A stretch of DNA of 64,000 nt from Euryarchaeota archaeon UBA557 (GCA_002503285.1 DARI01000008.1:1-64000), one strand, 5' to 3'; shown: positions 35,290 through 43,628, numbered from the stretch's first letter. Numbers and translations: made by a program. The notes: generated by a model not told the origin, from the sequence alone.

Positions 35290-36540
35290 TCATGACCATG
35301 AATATCTCAAGAGGGCTGCTATACCTCCAAATGCTGCATTGAGAGTTGCCCCCTCTTCAGTATCTAAAGATACTAACCTTACTTTAGAAGAAGTACGTGC
35401 CGCTAAAAGTGAAAGCTCATCTATTAAATCGATAGTTTTATCAGGATTGTTGATGACATCATCGGAGGATTTACATTTAGGACATTTAGGAATCTCAGAT
35501 CGATTATTTTGAGTCGATTCCCAGATTTCTTTACACTTTTTACATGACCATTCCACTCTACGTTTTGATAATGCTTCAGACAGAAGTAATGTTTCAACTG
35601 CGCCTTGTTCTAATGCTGAACGAATCATTACTTCTCCATACGTTGCTTTTGGATTAGTTTGCATTACTTCCCTAAGAAAATTATCAACTAATTTTCTTTC
35701 GACATCCAATTCAATCTGATCCATTAGCCCTCCTGCCCTTTGTATGAGTTCCCTCAGGCCACTTTCATTGGAATATCCAACATCAAAATAAGGCTCTCTG
35801 ATGAGTTTTGTAATCTCATGATGGAAGTAATCATTTCTAATTACAAAATCTTTTGTAGCACCTGGGCCCCCAATTATTATTCCTTTCAAATTATCAATCA
35901 TAGGTAACCAATAAGCACATGCCCTTTCAGCAGATTTTTTGAAGAATTTATGCGCTGCTTCTTCAATCAATCTTTCGAATCTTTGAGCAGATTGCCCTCC
36001 CCTTCCATGTTTTGAAGGGACCAAAGAAGTCACATGTTCTTGGCAATGTAATCTTTTTCCAGATGCTAATCCATATGCGGCCTCTGAACGATCTATTACA
36101 AACAAACCATATGCCGTCCTGTCAATTAACATTTCTTCAAGTTGACTAACTTCAAAGGACGAGTCGCACCTATATCTGGAAGAAGTGAAGGGTTCATGAG
36201 GATCATCAATTACTGTAGAAATTAATCGAGTTTTATTATTTCCCACAATTACGTGTCCAACAAATATTGCAATTCCGCTTATACCAGGTGTCTTGTATCT
36301 GTTAAGAGTAGACAAAGCTGATTCTATTGCATCGGTAACATGTTTTTTTGTAGATTTAGATTTAATATTGGCTGCTTGACCTGCCTCTTGGGATAACTGA
36401 TGCCTTACATCACTTATCATCTTATCAGGAGGTATGATGACCGTCACTAATTCAGTCCCCATACCCTTCATCTGTGAAAGTTCTTCAAGGGTTTTTTTAA
36501 GTTTTAATCTGCGCTGTTGTGTTTCTAAATCTTCAGCCAT
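35290..36540 (-). CDS. prf1: Peptide chain release factor aRF1
   Basis: About 416 residues; recognises all stop codons in archaea and releases the peptide. The stop-decoding NIKS motif is in ANIKSKSTKKHV (about residues 55-66). The GGQ loop is in SKHGRGGQSAQRFERL (about 175-190). A C-terminal zinc minidomain is suggested by CKKCKEIWES...CPKC. The ATG at 36540 (MAEDLETQQRRLKLKK) matches the family start; upstream in-frame codons to 36576 would add 12 residues. It lies immediately upstream of argS on the minus strand and diverges from pyrH, with 98 bases between starts. Confidence 0.96.
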   Translation of the reverse strand: MAEDLETQQRRLKLKKTLEELSQMKGMGTELVTVIIPPDKMISDVRHQLSQEAGQAANIKSKSTKKHVTDAIESALSTLNRYKTPGISGIAIFVGHVIVGNNKTRLISTVIDDPHEPFTSSRYRCDSSFEVSQLEEMLIDRTAYGLFVIDRSEAAYGLASGKRLHCQEHVTSLVPSKHGRGGQSAQRFERLIEEAAHKFFKKSAERACAYWLPMIDNLKGIIIGGPGATKDFVIRNDYFHHEITKLIREPYFDVGYSNESGLRELIQRAGGLMDQIELDVERKLVDNFLREVMQTNPKATYGEVMIRSALEQGAVETLLLSEALSKRRVEWSCKKCKEIWESTQNNRSEIPKCPKCKSSDDVINNPDKTIDLIDELSLLAARTSSKVRLVSLDTEEGATLNAAFGGIAALLRYSWS

Positions 36541-36638
36541 AGACGCCCCTCTGTGAATTGTCGCAGGGGACTGCATTTCAACCCTTCAGCCTATTGAGAG
36601 CATAGAACTTGAAAGGGAGTATCTTCTTCCCTCGCCTA

Positions 36639-37340
36639 ATGGGGACCATCGTGGCTGCATTGGGAGGAAGTTTATTGCGCCCAGAAATTGTAATGCGCGA
36701 AATTTGGCTTACTGAATTAGTTGACATCATAGGTAAAATAGTCAATAATGGGACAAAAATAGGCCTCGTAGTTGGCGGAGGTAGTCCGGCCAGAGAAAGC
36801 ATCGATTTGGTAAAGCCATTAATCAGCAATGTTGGTGCATTAGATAAAATTGGAATAGCAGCCACTCGTTTAAATGCAACTATAATTAAAGAAGTTCTTA
36901 TTGAAGCGGGGATTTCTACTTGTAGTACAGTTCCGGATTCTATCGAGGTGGCAGTTAGTTTGATGATGGATTTTGATGTAGTAGTAATGGGAGGCACACA
37001 ACCTGGACATACAACAGATAATGTAGCCATAAAATTAGCAGTTGCAACTAATTCATCAAAATGTATCATTGCAACGAATGTATCGAAAGTATATGATAAA
37101 GATCCGAGAAAGAATTCGGATGCTCGTTCCTTTGATTCTTTATCATTATTCGATTTACAAAATATAGTTGGACCGCCTGAACATTTTCGAGCAGGAGATT
37201 CACAAGTTGTTGATCCAATTGGAGTTGAGTGTGCAATAGTCAATAAGATGGAATTAAATATTTTAGATGGTAGAAAAATAAATAATTTAAAAAACTCTAT
37301 GGAAGGAAGTAATTTTGAAGGCACAATAGTAAGTTGGTGA
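36639..37340 (+). CDS. pyrH: UMP kinase, archaeal type
   Basis: About 233 residues. Phosphorylates UMP to UDP. Motifs of the amino-acid-kinase fold are ALGGSLLRPE at the start, GLVVGGGSPARES, VMGGTQPGHTTDNVA (about residues 115-130), NVSKVYDKDPRKN and the C-terminal SQVVDPIGVECAIVNK. The ATG at 36639 is chosen because it gives the short N-terminus found in archaeal homologues. It diverges from aRF1. The next gene begins four bases after its stop, so the small zinc-ribbon protein may be co-transcribed. Confidence 0.94.
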   Translation: MGTIVAALGGSLLRPEIVMREIWLTELVDIIGKIVNNGTKIGLVVGGGSPARESIDLVKPLISNVGALDKIGIAATRLNATIIKEVLIEAGISTCSTVPDSIEVAVSLMMDFDVVVMGGTQPGHTTDNVAIKLAVATNSSKCIIATNVSKVYDKDPRKNSDARSFDSLSLFDLQNIVGPPEHFRAGDSQVVDPIGVECAIVNKMELNILDGRKINNLKNSMEGSNFEGTIVSW

Positions 37341-37344
37341 TTTT

Positions 37345-37641
37345 TTGAGTCGTAAAGATACTATTTTAAGAGCAGCACAAAGAACTGCTAAGGAAGCTAG
37401 AAATAATGCATCGAGAAAAATGAAAATGAAAGATGAAGTAAGTATATCGCCACATAGACATTGCTCAATTTGTTGGAAACCCGTTCCATTGGAAAGGGAT
37501 CCTCCGGTATGTAATGCCGATAAGTGCTCTAATTCGTGGATAAAGAAGGATAAAGCACGAAAGAGGTTGACAATAATGATGTATCTATTTCCAGCAATTG
37601 CAATATTTTTCTTAATCTTAAATATGCAACAAACTAACTAA
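37345..37641 (+). CDS. Small zinc-ribbon membrane protein (DUF2116-like)
   Basis: 98 residues. A basic N-terminus (LRAAQRTAKEARNNASRKMKMK) leads to a Cys-rich stretch, HCSICWKPVPLERDPPVCNADKC, that could bind zinc as in archaeal DUF2116 proteins. A single membrane helix near the C-terminus follows (MMYLFPAIAIFFLILNM). The likely topology is a cytosolic zinc ribbon anchored to the membrane. The function is unknown. The start is TTG at 37345, four bases after pyrH. Its stop overlaps the next start by one base (TAATG), indicating translational coupling with the following membrane protein. Confidence 0.75.
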   Translation: MSRKDTILRAAQRTAKEARNNASRKMKMKDEVSISPHRHCSICWKPVPLERDPPVCNADKCSNSWIKKDKARKRLTIMMYLFPAIAIFFLILNMQQTN

Positions 37642-38237
37642 TGCGAGGATATAATATGATGAAAATATTATCCATATTTCCAGGATTTGTTGGGGCAATA
37701 TGCATATTAATATTATTGGGAAGTATAATTGGATTTTCCCATCAAGAAAAAATATATGATATACCCATTGTTCCATGTAGTGATGATGCGGACATAGGTT
37801 GCAGAATTGGGATGACAAGTTCGGACATTAATGTTCCAAATGCGTTCAAATTATTACAAATTGAAGTTGATGTAAATTGGGGGGAACCTGATAGAAGTTG
37901 GTTTGGAGTCATAAATAAATATCCAGAGGCCTGTGAACCAGATAGTAATGGATTAACTAACTGTACTGAAGGAGATTTTGAAGGATTAATAATAGCAGGA
38001 GGATCAGATTCTGAAGGTAATTTGAAATTTGATATGCACCCTAACAAATATAGATTCATAACTGGAGGCAAGGATGGTGCAACAATTAGTAATCAAGATG
38101 TAACCTTAGATATCAAAGTTTCATTAAATTCAATAATAGAGATTTTACTGGCTGTAGTTGGATTATTTTTATTCATTGGCGCCACCGAAATGGCATTTCC
38201 TATAAAAAAATGGTTTGAAAAATTTAGGAATACTTAA
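37641..38237 (+). CDS. Membrane protein with extracytoplasmic domain
   Basis: 198 residues. An N-terminal membrane helix (residues 8-28, IFPGFVGAICILILLGSIIG), about 110 residues of polar domain with several Cys (VPCSDDADIGC, CEPDSNGLTNC) and a second helix near 165-185 (IEILLAVVGLFLFIGATEMAF). The Cys pattern suggests disulfides outside the cell. I do not recognise the family. It overlaps the stop of the zinc-ribbon gene by one base and is presumably made with it. Another in-frame ATG lies at 37656. Confidence 0.7.
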   Translation: MRGYNMMKILSIFPGFVGAICILILLGSIIGFSHQEKIYDIPIVPCSDDADIGCRIGMTSSDINVPNAFKLLQIEVDVNWGEPDRSWFGVINKYPEACEPDSNGLTNCTEGDFEGLIIAGGSDSEGNLKFDMHPNKYRFITGGKDGATISNQDVTLDIKVSLNSIIEILLAVVGLFLFIGATEMAFPIKKWFEKFRNT

Positions 38238-38286
38238 TTTTTGTAAATACAGCATCTTTGAATAACTAATTCACAGTGGGCGCGAC

Positions 38287-38406
38287 ATGCTCGAACATAA
38301 TTGTCCGAACTGTGGAAGTAAAAAAGAGATAAGTGGCCTAGATAGATCCGTAGGTGGCTATCAAATATTTTGTACCACTTGTGGCCATAATTGGAGAATT
38401 TTATAA
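38287..38406 (+). CDS. 39-residue zinc-ribbon protein
   Basis: A short but coherent ORF: MLEHNCPNCGSKKEI, then FCTTCGHNWRIL before TAA at 38404-38406. Two CxxCG knuckles 22 residues apart (NCPNCG and CTTCGH) form a typical zinc ribbon, as in TFS- or rubrerythrin-like fragments. The start ATG is at 38287, some 50 bases after the preceding membrane protein on the same strand. Its last six bases overlap the end of the convergent GTPase gene. The Cys pattern makes chance unlikely, although no partner or function can be named. Confidence 0.7.
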   Translation: MLEHNCPNCGSKKEISGLDRSVGGYQIFCTTCGHNWRIL

Positions 38407-39495
38407 ATATTTATCTTCATCATAACGGCGAAGAATTTCTTGTGTTGAACCTAATGGCTTAATCGAGTCGTCTTGCCTGTGCCAATGTTCTGGTAATTCT
38501 AATGGATTAGGAATTATATCTGCGCCTATTTCTTTTATCATTTGCGACTTTAGTTCTTCAATTCCTATGCCTGATTCGGCACTTATGCAATATTCAAAGT
38601 TATCAGGAATTTCATCAAAAAGATCTATTTTTGTGTGTATTATCAATAATGGCTTTCCAGATATTGCTCTTTTTACTTCTTTCAATAAATTTAATTGTTC
38701 CTCCAGAGGAGTTGTTGCACTTTCGGTTGCATCAATTAGGAATAATAATAAATTACCCACATTTTCTAAAGCCGCTATTGCTTGCATCTCAATATTATTC
38801 CTCTCATACATTGGCCTATCCAGTAAACCAGGAGTATCCACTATCTGGTAAGCCCGTCTACGATGATAAAAATGGCCTAAATGTAATTGCTTAGTAGTAA
38901 ATGGATATGATGCAACTTCAGGTTCACCCGATGAAAGGGCATTAATCATAGCAGATTTTCCAACATTTGGGGAGCCAGCAACTACAATACATGGTTCAAG
39001 AGAATCTATTGCTGGTAATTTTCTTAAAACATTTCTTGCATCTCCTAACCACACTATCGGAGAAGCAATTTGGTCAATAATGGAAGAAAAGCGACCATAG
39101 GCATGTCTCCTTGCTTTATGAAATCCATCAATGTCCCTCAGATGTAATATATTCCGTTGTGAATCTAAGGAAATTTTGATGACTTTTTCTGATGCCCATT
39201 GCAAGGCTGCTAAATTCTTCTTATAGTCATCTGAACCTACTGCCGCATCCACTAATGCTTGATCAAAATCAGATAATGCATTCAGACTTGGCCATTTAGA
39301 AACGTAAGCAAGAAGTGTTGAAGATATCACATCAGATGCAGATTGAATCATCCTATTCATTTGTTTTCGTACACGATGATATTTATCAGGATCTTCCACC
39401 ATATCGGCTTGTTTACTCGCCCTAGAGAACGCTTTATCAATAATTTCTTGAGGATATAATACAGTAGGTATAGATCGCCATTCAACTGATGCCAT
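38401..39495 (-). CDS. NOG1-type GTPase
   Basis: 364 residues. An N-terminal helical domain typical of NOG1 (IPTVLYPQEIIDKAFSRASKQ; IDGFHKARRHAYGRFSSIID) is followed by an OBG-like G domain. G1 is AGSPNVGKSAMIN (about residues 172-184), G3 is VDTPGLLDRP (about 218-227) and G4 is HTKIDLF. NOG1 assists assembly of the large ribosomal subunit in eukaryotes; archaeal members are shorter and lack the eukaryotic C-terminal part, as here. The ribosome-assembly role is inferred. It converges with the 39-residue zinc-ribbon gene (six-base overlap) and diverges from 39613. Confidence 0.92.
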   Translation of the reverse strand: MASVEWRSIPTVLYPQEIIDKAFSRASKQADMVEDPDKYHRVRKQMNRMIQSASDVISSTLLAYVSKWPSLNALSDFDQALVDAAVGSDDYKKNLAALQWASEKVIKISLDSQRNILHLRDIDGFHKARRHAYGRFSSIIDQIASPIVWLGDARNVLRKLPAIDSLEPCIVVAGSPNVGKSAMINALSSGEPEVASYPFTTKQLHLGHFYHRRRAYQIVDTPGLLDRPMYERNNIEMQAIAALENVGNLLLFLIDATESATTPLEEQLNLLKEVKRAISGKPLLIIHTKIDLFDEIPDNFEYCISAESGIGIEELKSQMIKEIGADIIPNPLELPEHWHRQDDSIKPLGSTQEILRRYDEDKYL

Positions 39496-39559
39496 ATGAC
39501 TCCCTCAAGTGAGTGGTCACACGCATAACACTTGAAATCATTAGTCAATTTATGTGCTT

Positions 39560-39581
39560 AAGACGAATATATACCCGTCTT
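39560..39581. promoter_or_regulatory. Palindrome around TATA-like box
   Basis: AAGACG (39560-39565) and CGTCTT (39576-39581) form a perfect six-base inverted repeat with a ten-base spacer AATATATACC. The spacer contains a TATA-like sequence about 40 bases before the ATG of the gene at 39613, in the divergent region opposite the GTPase gene start at 39495. Covering the TATA box would suit a repressor. Confidence 0.4.
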
Positions 39582-39612
39582 CTTTTTTTACAAACACACT
39601 GTCGAGGCAGAT

Positions 39613-40065
39613 ATGGTAGGCGAAGAGCAGTCAAGTAATCTTAACAAGTTACCCGATTGGGCTAGACAAATATATGAAAAACATGGATCTCCAAATTTAA
39701 AAAATACTGTTGATGTTTTTCATGGTCCTTTGATAGATAGAAGGTATGGACTAAGGAAAGATGATTTAGTAGAAATTATAATAGATAATAGAGTTTTAAA
39801 AAATGGAGAATCAAATAGAATTGGTGGGATGTTAATTGGCACATCTAGAAATTCAGTAGACATATTGGATAATAATGGTGATTTTAGAGCCATATCAAGA
39901 GACGTAATTATTGAGATTAAACTAGTTATCCACATGAGAAGGACATATTTAGAAGATGAAGAGTTGTTAAAATTTGAAAAGGAAGATATAAAAAGAAGGA
40001 CGAACGTTCAAGAAATGGCAGAAAAACAGGCTGAAGGACGTATAGATAGTCACATTTGGGATTGA
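39613..40065 (+). CDS. Hypothetical protein, possible SH3/Sm-like barrel
   Basis: 150 residues, unrecognised. The middle third (DLVEIIIDNRVLKNGESNRIGGMLIGTSRNSVDILDNNG...AISRDVIIEIKLV) has the strand spacing of a small beta barrel such as Sm or SH3-like folds. The C-terminal third is a charged helix (EEDIKRRTNVQEMAEKQAEGR). No signal or membrane segment. It begins with MVGEEQSSNLNKLPDWARQIYEKHG. The start ATG at 39613 follows the palindromic promoter. The pterin dehydratase starts five bases after its stop, so the two are probably one transcript. Confidence 0.6.
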   Translation: MVGEEQSSNLNKLPDWARQIYEKHGSPNLKNTVDVFHGPLIDRRYGLRKDDLVEIIIDNRVLKNGESNRIGGMLIGTSRNSVDILDNNGDFRAISRDVIIEIKLVIHMRRTYLEDEELLKFEKEDIKRRTNVQEMAEKQAEGRIDSHIWD

Positions 40066-40070
40066 TTAAG

Positions 40071-40397
40071 ATGGAATTAAAAAATAAAAGATGCATACCT
40101 TGTGAGGGAGGGGTACCTGCCTTAGTAGAGAAAGAATGTGATGAATTATTAAGCGCTTTAGACATAAAATGGGAAGTAATATTGGTTCATCATTTAGAGA
40201 GAAATTGGAAGTTTGATAACTTCCAAAATGCACTTGATCATGTCGTAAAACTTGGTGCAATTTGTGAAGAAGAGAATCATCACGCGGACTTCGAAATAGG
40301 ATGGGGGAGAGTAAAGGCGATTATCTACACTCATAAAATAGATGGTTTGACTGAATCTGATTTTATCCTAGCTGCGAAATTTGATACTTTGAATTAG
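40071..40397 (+). CDS. Pterin-4a-carbinolamine dehydratase
   Basis: About 108 residues; the family dehydrates 4a-hydroxytetrahydropterins (PCD/PhhB/DCoH). The diagnostic region EENHHADFEIGWGRVKAIIYTH, with the paired His, and the end GLTESDFILAAKFD are present, and the start ELKNKRCIPCEGGVPAL with its CxxC is common in the family. ATG at 40071 is preferred to the TTG at 40056 because it lies five bases after the upstream stop. It fits with other pterin/folate genes in this window (folB, SDR, folP). No aromatic amino-acid hydroxylase is seen here, so its role may be cofactor recycling or another pterin reaction; it is hard to say. Confidence 0.88.
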   Translation: MELKNKRCIPCEGGVPALVEKECDELLSALDIKWEVILVHHLERNWKFDNFQNALDHVVKLGAICEEENHHADFEIGWGRVKAIIYTHKIDGLTESDFILAAKFDTLN

Positions 40398-40408
40398 GAA
40401 GAAAGATT

Positions 40409-40978
40409 ATGACAAAAGTTCAAAATAATTTACTAACAAGAAGATCAATATATAGATTCTCAAACAAAGATATTGAACATAATTATCTAGAAATAGGATT
40501 TGAAGCGGCAAGGCACGCACCTTGTCATAAACAGACACATCCATGGAAATTCTATATAATGGGAAAAGAGACAAGAAATAAAATTATTCCCATTGTTAAA
40601 TTAATGGCGATAGAAAAGGCTTTAGGCAGTAAAGAAGATGTTGAATTCGGAATTAATAAAGCAATTTCAAAAATCAAAGACGTCCCGACATTAATTGCGG
40701 TAACTACCTCAATAAATACCAATGATGTATTTAGAGACGAGGAAGATTATGCAGCAACTGTATGTGCATTGCATAATTTTGTATTATCTATGTGGGAACA
40801 AGGTATAGGATCACAATGGAGCACAGGATCCATAACTAGACATGAAATAAGTTATCAAGCTCTTAAAATCTCAAGTGAAAAAGAGCGTATCATCGGATTC
40901 ATAAGGGTGGGCTATCCTGAAGTCGTTCCAGAGCGTAAGAAAAAATCGATATCTGAGATCAGATTTTATTTACCTTGA
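40409..40978 (+). CDS. Nitroreductase-family flavoprotein
   Basis: 189 residues. Family features are the N-terminal TRRSIYRFSNKDI (FMN-binding RRSxR type), ARHAPCHKQTHPWKFYIM, the DYAATVCALHNFVLSMWEQGIGSQW segment (about residues 110-135) and the C-terminal VGYPEVVPERKKK. Such enzymes reduce nitro compounds, enones or flavins using NAD(P)H, often as dimers. The substrate cannot be told from sequence. It lies 11 bases after the pterin dehydratase on the same strand and 21 bases before the next reductase. Confidence 0.85.
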   Translation: MTKVQNNLLTRRSIYRFSNKDIEHNYLEIGFEAARHAPCHKQTHPWKFYIMGKETRNKIIPIVKLMAIEKALGSKEDVEFGINKAISKIKDVPTLIAVTTSINTNDVFRDEEDYAATVCALHNFVLSMWEQGIGSQWSTGSITRHEISYQALKISSEKERIIGFIRVGYPEVVPERKKKSISEIRFYLP

Positions 40979-40999
40979 TGAGTATAAGGAAGTATTACG

Positions 41000-42022
41000 A
41001 TGAAAAAAATAATTTATCCCAAAGTTGGTGGCCCCGAATCAATTAAAATTGTTGAGATAAAACATAATAAAATTGGCGAAAATCAAGTTAGAATAAGGGT
41101 GCATAGAGCTGGCATAAATTTTGCCGATCTAATGATGAGGCAGGGATTGTATGGATCGGCTCCAGAATTTCCATTTACTCCTGGATATGAGGTTTCAGGA
41201 GTTATAAGTGAGTTAGGCCCCAAAGTTAAAAATCTTCAAATTGATCAACGAGTAATTGGATTAACTGGTTTTGGAGGATATTCAGAAGAAGTAATAATTG
41301 ATTCCATGAGAGTCATATCAATACCTGATAATGTTAGCTTTGATCAAGCTGCTGCAATTCCCGTAACATATTCTACGGCATACCATATGCTTATTTATTT
41401 AGGTAATTTACAACAGGGAGATTCAGTATTGATTCATCATGCGGCTGGGGGAGTAGGAACTGCAGCGGCGCAAATATGTCAAACTTATGGCGCAGGAATG
41501 ATAATAGGAACAGCATCTGAATCCAAAAAGGAATTTGTAGAATCATTAGGAATGTATTTTATCGATAAAGATAAAGAAGATTTTGTCAACATTTGTAAAG
41601 AATTAACTGATGGCCATGGAGTTCATCAAGCATTAGATCCAGTTGCTGGAAAACATTTATTAAAATCATATAAATCGTTAAGAAACGGTGGTAAATTACA
41701 TATTTTTGGTGCATCATCGGCTGTTCCACGTAAGACTAGATCAATTTTTGCTGCGCTTAAAATGATAAAGACCACTCCAAAATTTAATCCACTTGACATG
41801 ATGAATTCGAATAAATCCATATTTGGAGTACATATGGGCAGAATAAAAGATGAAGAGATATTCAGAAAGCATCTATTGGTGCTAAGTGAACTAATGAGTA
41901 AAAGTTCAATTAATCCAATTATTGATTCAGTTTGGAGATTTGAAAAAGTTTCTGAAGCTCATATTCATATGCATAACAGAAAGAATTGCGGGAAGATATT
42001 ATTAGATTTTTCTCCAATATGA
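41000..42022 (+). CDS. Zinc-free quinone-oxidoreductase-like MDR protein
   Basis: 340 residues of the medium-chain dehydrogenase/reductase superfamily. The N-terminal KIIYPKVGGPESIKIVEI and HRAGINFADLMMRQGLY match the quinone oxidoreductase/VAT-1 group. The NADPH-binding LIHHAAGGVGTAAAQICQTYGA is at about residues 145-165. The Cys/His ligands for catalytic zinc are absent, as expected in this group. It probably reduces quinones or enones with NADPH. It follows the nitroreductase and ends three bases before the stop of the convergent aIF2 beta gene. VAT-1-like identity is a family-level call. Confidence 0.88.
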   Translation: MKKIIYPKVGGPESIKIVEIKHNKIGENQVRIRVHRAGINFADLMMRQGLYGSAPEFPFTPGYEVSGVISELGPKVKNLQIDQRVIGLTGFGGYSEEVIIDSMRVISIPDNVSFDQAAAIPVTYSTAYHMLIYLGNLQQGDSVLIHHAAGGVGTAAAQICQTYGAGMIIGTASESKKEFVESLGMYFIDKDKEDFVNICKELTDGHGVHQALDPVAGKHLLKSYKSLRNGGKLHIFGASSAVPRKTRSIFAALKMIKTTPKFNPLDMMNSNKSIFGVHMGRIKDEEIFRKHLLVLSELMSKSSINPIIDSVWRFEKVSEAHIHMHNRKNCGKILLDFSPI

Positions 42023-42025
42023 AAG

Positions 42026-42430
42026 TTAAAGCCTTACTGGACGAGTAGCACCGCATGCTTGGCATTTGAGCAAGGTGGTTCTGGCTTCTTTTATGAAACT
42101 AGTATCAGGTGCACGACATTGGCTACATATCACATAAGATTTAACATAAGAAACGATTTTCTCTTTTATTCTTTTAGGGGGGACTCTTCCCTTGAACATA
42201 ACTCGTACTTTTTCTCGTGTCCCAGAAGTTCCAAGTTCGTTCAATAAATATTGATAAACATGATTTGAATCCCTATCCATAGAATCAACAATATCTGAAA
42301 AATTTCTCAAAATTGTTTGACTCCCTTCTATAAGAACATCTGGTTCAGGCATAGTCCATCTTGATCTTTCGCTAATATCCTTAGGAATTCTATCTCTTGC
42401 CCTATCAAGAAGAGATTCGTAGTCAGTCAT
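42026..42430 (-). CDS. eif2b: Translation initiation factor aIF2 beta
   Basis: About 134 residues; the beta subunit of the factor that brings initiator tRNA to the ribosome. The C-terminal zinc-binding domain has CSQCRAPDTSF...CQACGATRPV (about residues 103-132). The N-terminal half contains RWTMPEPDVLIEGSQTILRNF, and GRVPPKRIKEKIVSYVKSYV is the family's middle helix. ATG at 42430 (MTDYESLLDRARDRIP) is preferred; an upstream ATG at 42460 would add ten residues. It converges with the quinone-oxidoreductase gene and diverges from dut. Confidence 0.94.
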   Translation of the reverse strand: MTDYESLLDRARDRIPKDISERSRWTMPEPDVLIEGSQTILRNFSDIVDSMDRDSNHVYQYLLNELGTSGTREKVRVMFKGRVPPKRIKEKIVSYVKSYVICSQCRAPDTSFIKEARTTLLKCQACGATRPVRL

Positions 42431-42516
42431 TGGATGCCCCAGTGGCATCTCCTTTTTCACGTCACCGGAAAGACATCATCGCCAAGTGTGAAAAGTGCTG
42501 GGTCTTTCCAATATAT

Positions 42517-42966
42517 ATGAGTGAGCCGATAGAAGTTAGAGTTTCTGCAGTAGATCCAAAAGCAAAAATTCCAACAAAAGGTAGTATTTATGCCGCAGGT
42601 TGGGACTTATACGCAATAGAAGATACTGTTGTTCCATTTCGAAAAAGTGTAAAAGTTAGAACAGGAATACATGTTGCTATTCCCAATGGTTTCGAGGGTC
42701 AAGTCAGGGCACGTTCATCTTTGGGAAAAAAGGGCCTAATACTCCCACATAGTATAGGTACAATTGATTCTGACTATAGGGGAGAATTATTTGTTCTTAT
42801 GACTTGGATTGGTCAACACGATTCATACACCATAACTGAAGGAGAAAGAATTGCACAATTACTTATTTCTCCGATACCAGAAGTATATTTTACCGAGGTC
42901 GGTATTGATGATTTGGGCGTAACGGAAAGAGGGCATGGTGGCTTCGGCAGTACTGGTAAATTTTAA
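42517..42966 (+). CDS. dut: dUTP diphosphatase (trimeric)
   Basis: About 149 residues. Hydrolyses dUTP to dUMP and pyrophosphate, limiting uracil in DNA and feeding dTMP synthesis. The five motifs are visible: AAGWDLYAIE, RARSSLGKKG, GTIDSDYRGEL, EGERIAQLLI and the C-terminal RGHGGFGSTGKF arm. The start ATG at 42517 (MSEPIEVRV) fits the family's length. It diverges from aIF2 beta. The next gene, a PyrE-like regulator, is 71 bases downstream, which fits pyrimidine metabolism, although dependence on it is not shown. Confidence 0.95.
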   Translation: MSEPIEVRVSAVDPKAKIPTKGSIYAAGWDLYAIEDTVVPFRKSVKVRTGIHVAIPNGFEGQVRARSSLGKKGLILPHSIGTIDSDYRGELFVLMTWIGQHDSYTITEGERIAQLLISPIPEVYFTEVGIDDLGVTERGHGGFGSTGKF

Positions 42967-43037
42967 AAAATATGATTTTTATGCAATAATTACAACATAT
43001 TATCGGTGGATTCATAGCACTCAAGCACTCGGCAAGC

Positions 43038-43619
43038 ATGATGCAAATGAGTATTGATGAACTTAGAGCCCAAGTAGAGAGTTATCGTTCAGATGGATTA
43101 AGTACTCAACAAATTGCAGATGAGATGTCACTTTCACAAACTACAGTGATGTGGCTATCGTCAAAAGAAAGCGTAGAAGAACCACCAAAAGATATTCGAA
43201 TTGGCTGGAGATCAATAGCAGTTAAAGGCTCAAGAATTGAAGCAGTTTCGTCCATATTTTGCGACATAATAGAAGAAGAGTGCGGAGATGATATAGATGT
43301 AATTCTAGGAATAAGTCTTAACGGTATTGTTTTTGCACAGTCGATAGCAAGCATGATGGATTTAGAGATATCCATAAGTAGAAGTATACATGACAATGGA
43401 GATGGACATATTTCAGATGTTTATGCCGATGTTAGAGGAAAAAAGGTCGTAATTGTTGATGATGTCGTATCTTCTGGAACCACCATGAAGAAAACTATAA
43501 ATAATCTTAAATCTCTTGGTGCAGATGTTAAATTATGCCTAGTTTTAGCCAATAAATCAACTGCTGATGAATTAGAAGGAGTTTCCCTGAGGGGCTTGAT
43601 TAGAGTAGTTTCTGTTTGA
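43038..43619 (+). CDS. gfcR: PyrE-like regulator of GfcR type
   Basis: 193 residues. An N-terminal helix-turn-helix (YRSDGLSTQQIADEMSLSQTTVMWL, about residues 16-40) is fused to a phosphoribosyltransferase-like domain with the PRPP motif VVIVDDVVSSGTTM (about residues 138-151). This is the archaeal orotate-phosphoribosyltransferase-like regulator family; in haloarchaea GfcR controls sugar metabolism genes. Here the target is unknown. Whether it also makes OMP is not clear. It ends nine bases before lysS and is likely co-transcribed with it. Confidence 0.85.
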   Translation: MMQMSIDELRAQVESYRSDGLSTQQIADEMSLSQTTVMWLSSKESVEEPPKDIRIGWRSIAVKGSRIEAVSSIFCDIIEEECGDDIDVILGISLNGIVFAQSIASMMDLEISISRSIHDNGDGHISDVYADVRGKKVVIVDDVVSSGTTMKKTINNLKSLGADVKLCLVLANKSTADELEGVSLRGLIRVVSV

Positions 43620-43628
43620 GGCTTTGAT

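Noticed and set aside
36578..37324. A 248-residue minus-strand frame
   Set aside because: It is opposite pyrH, whose kinase motifs are unmistakable.
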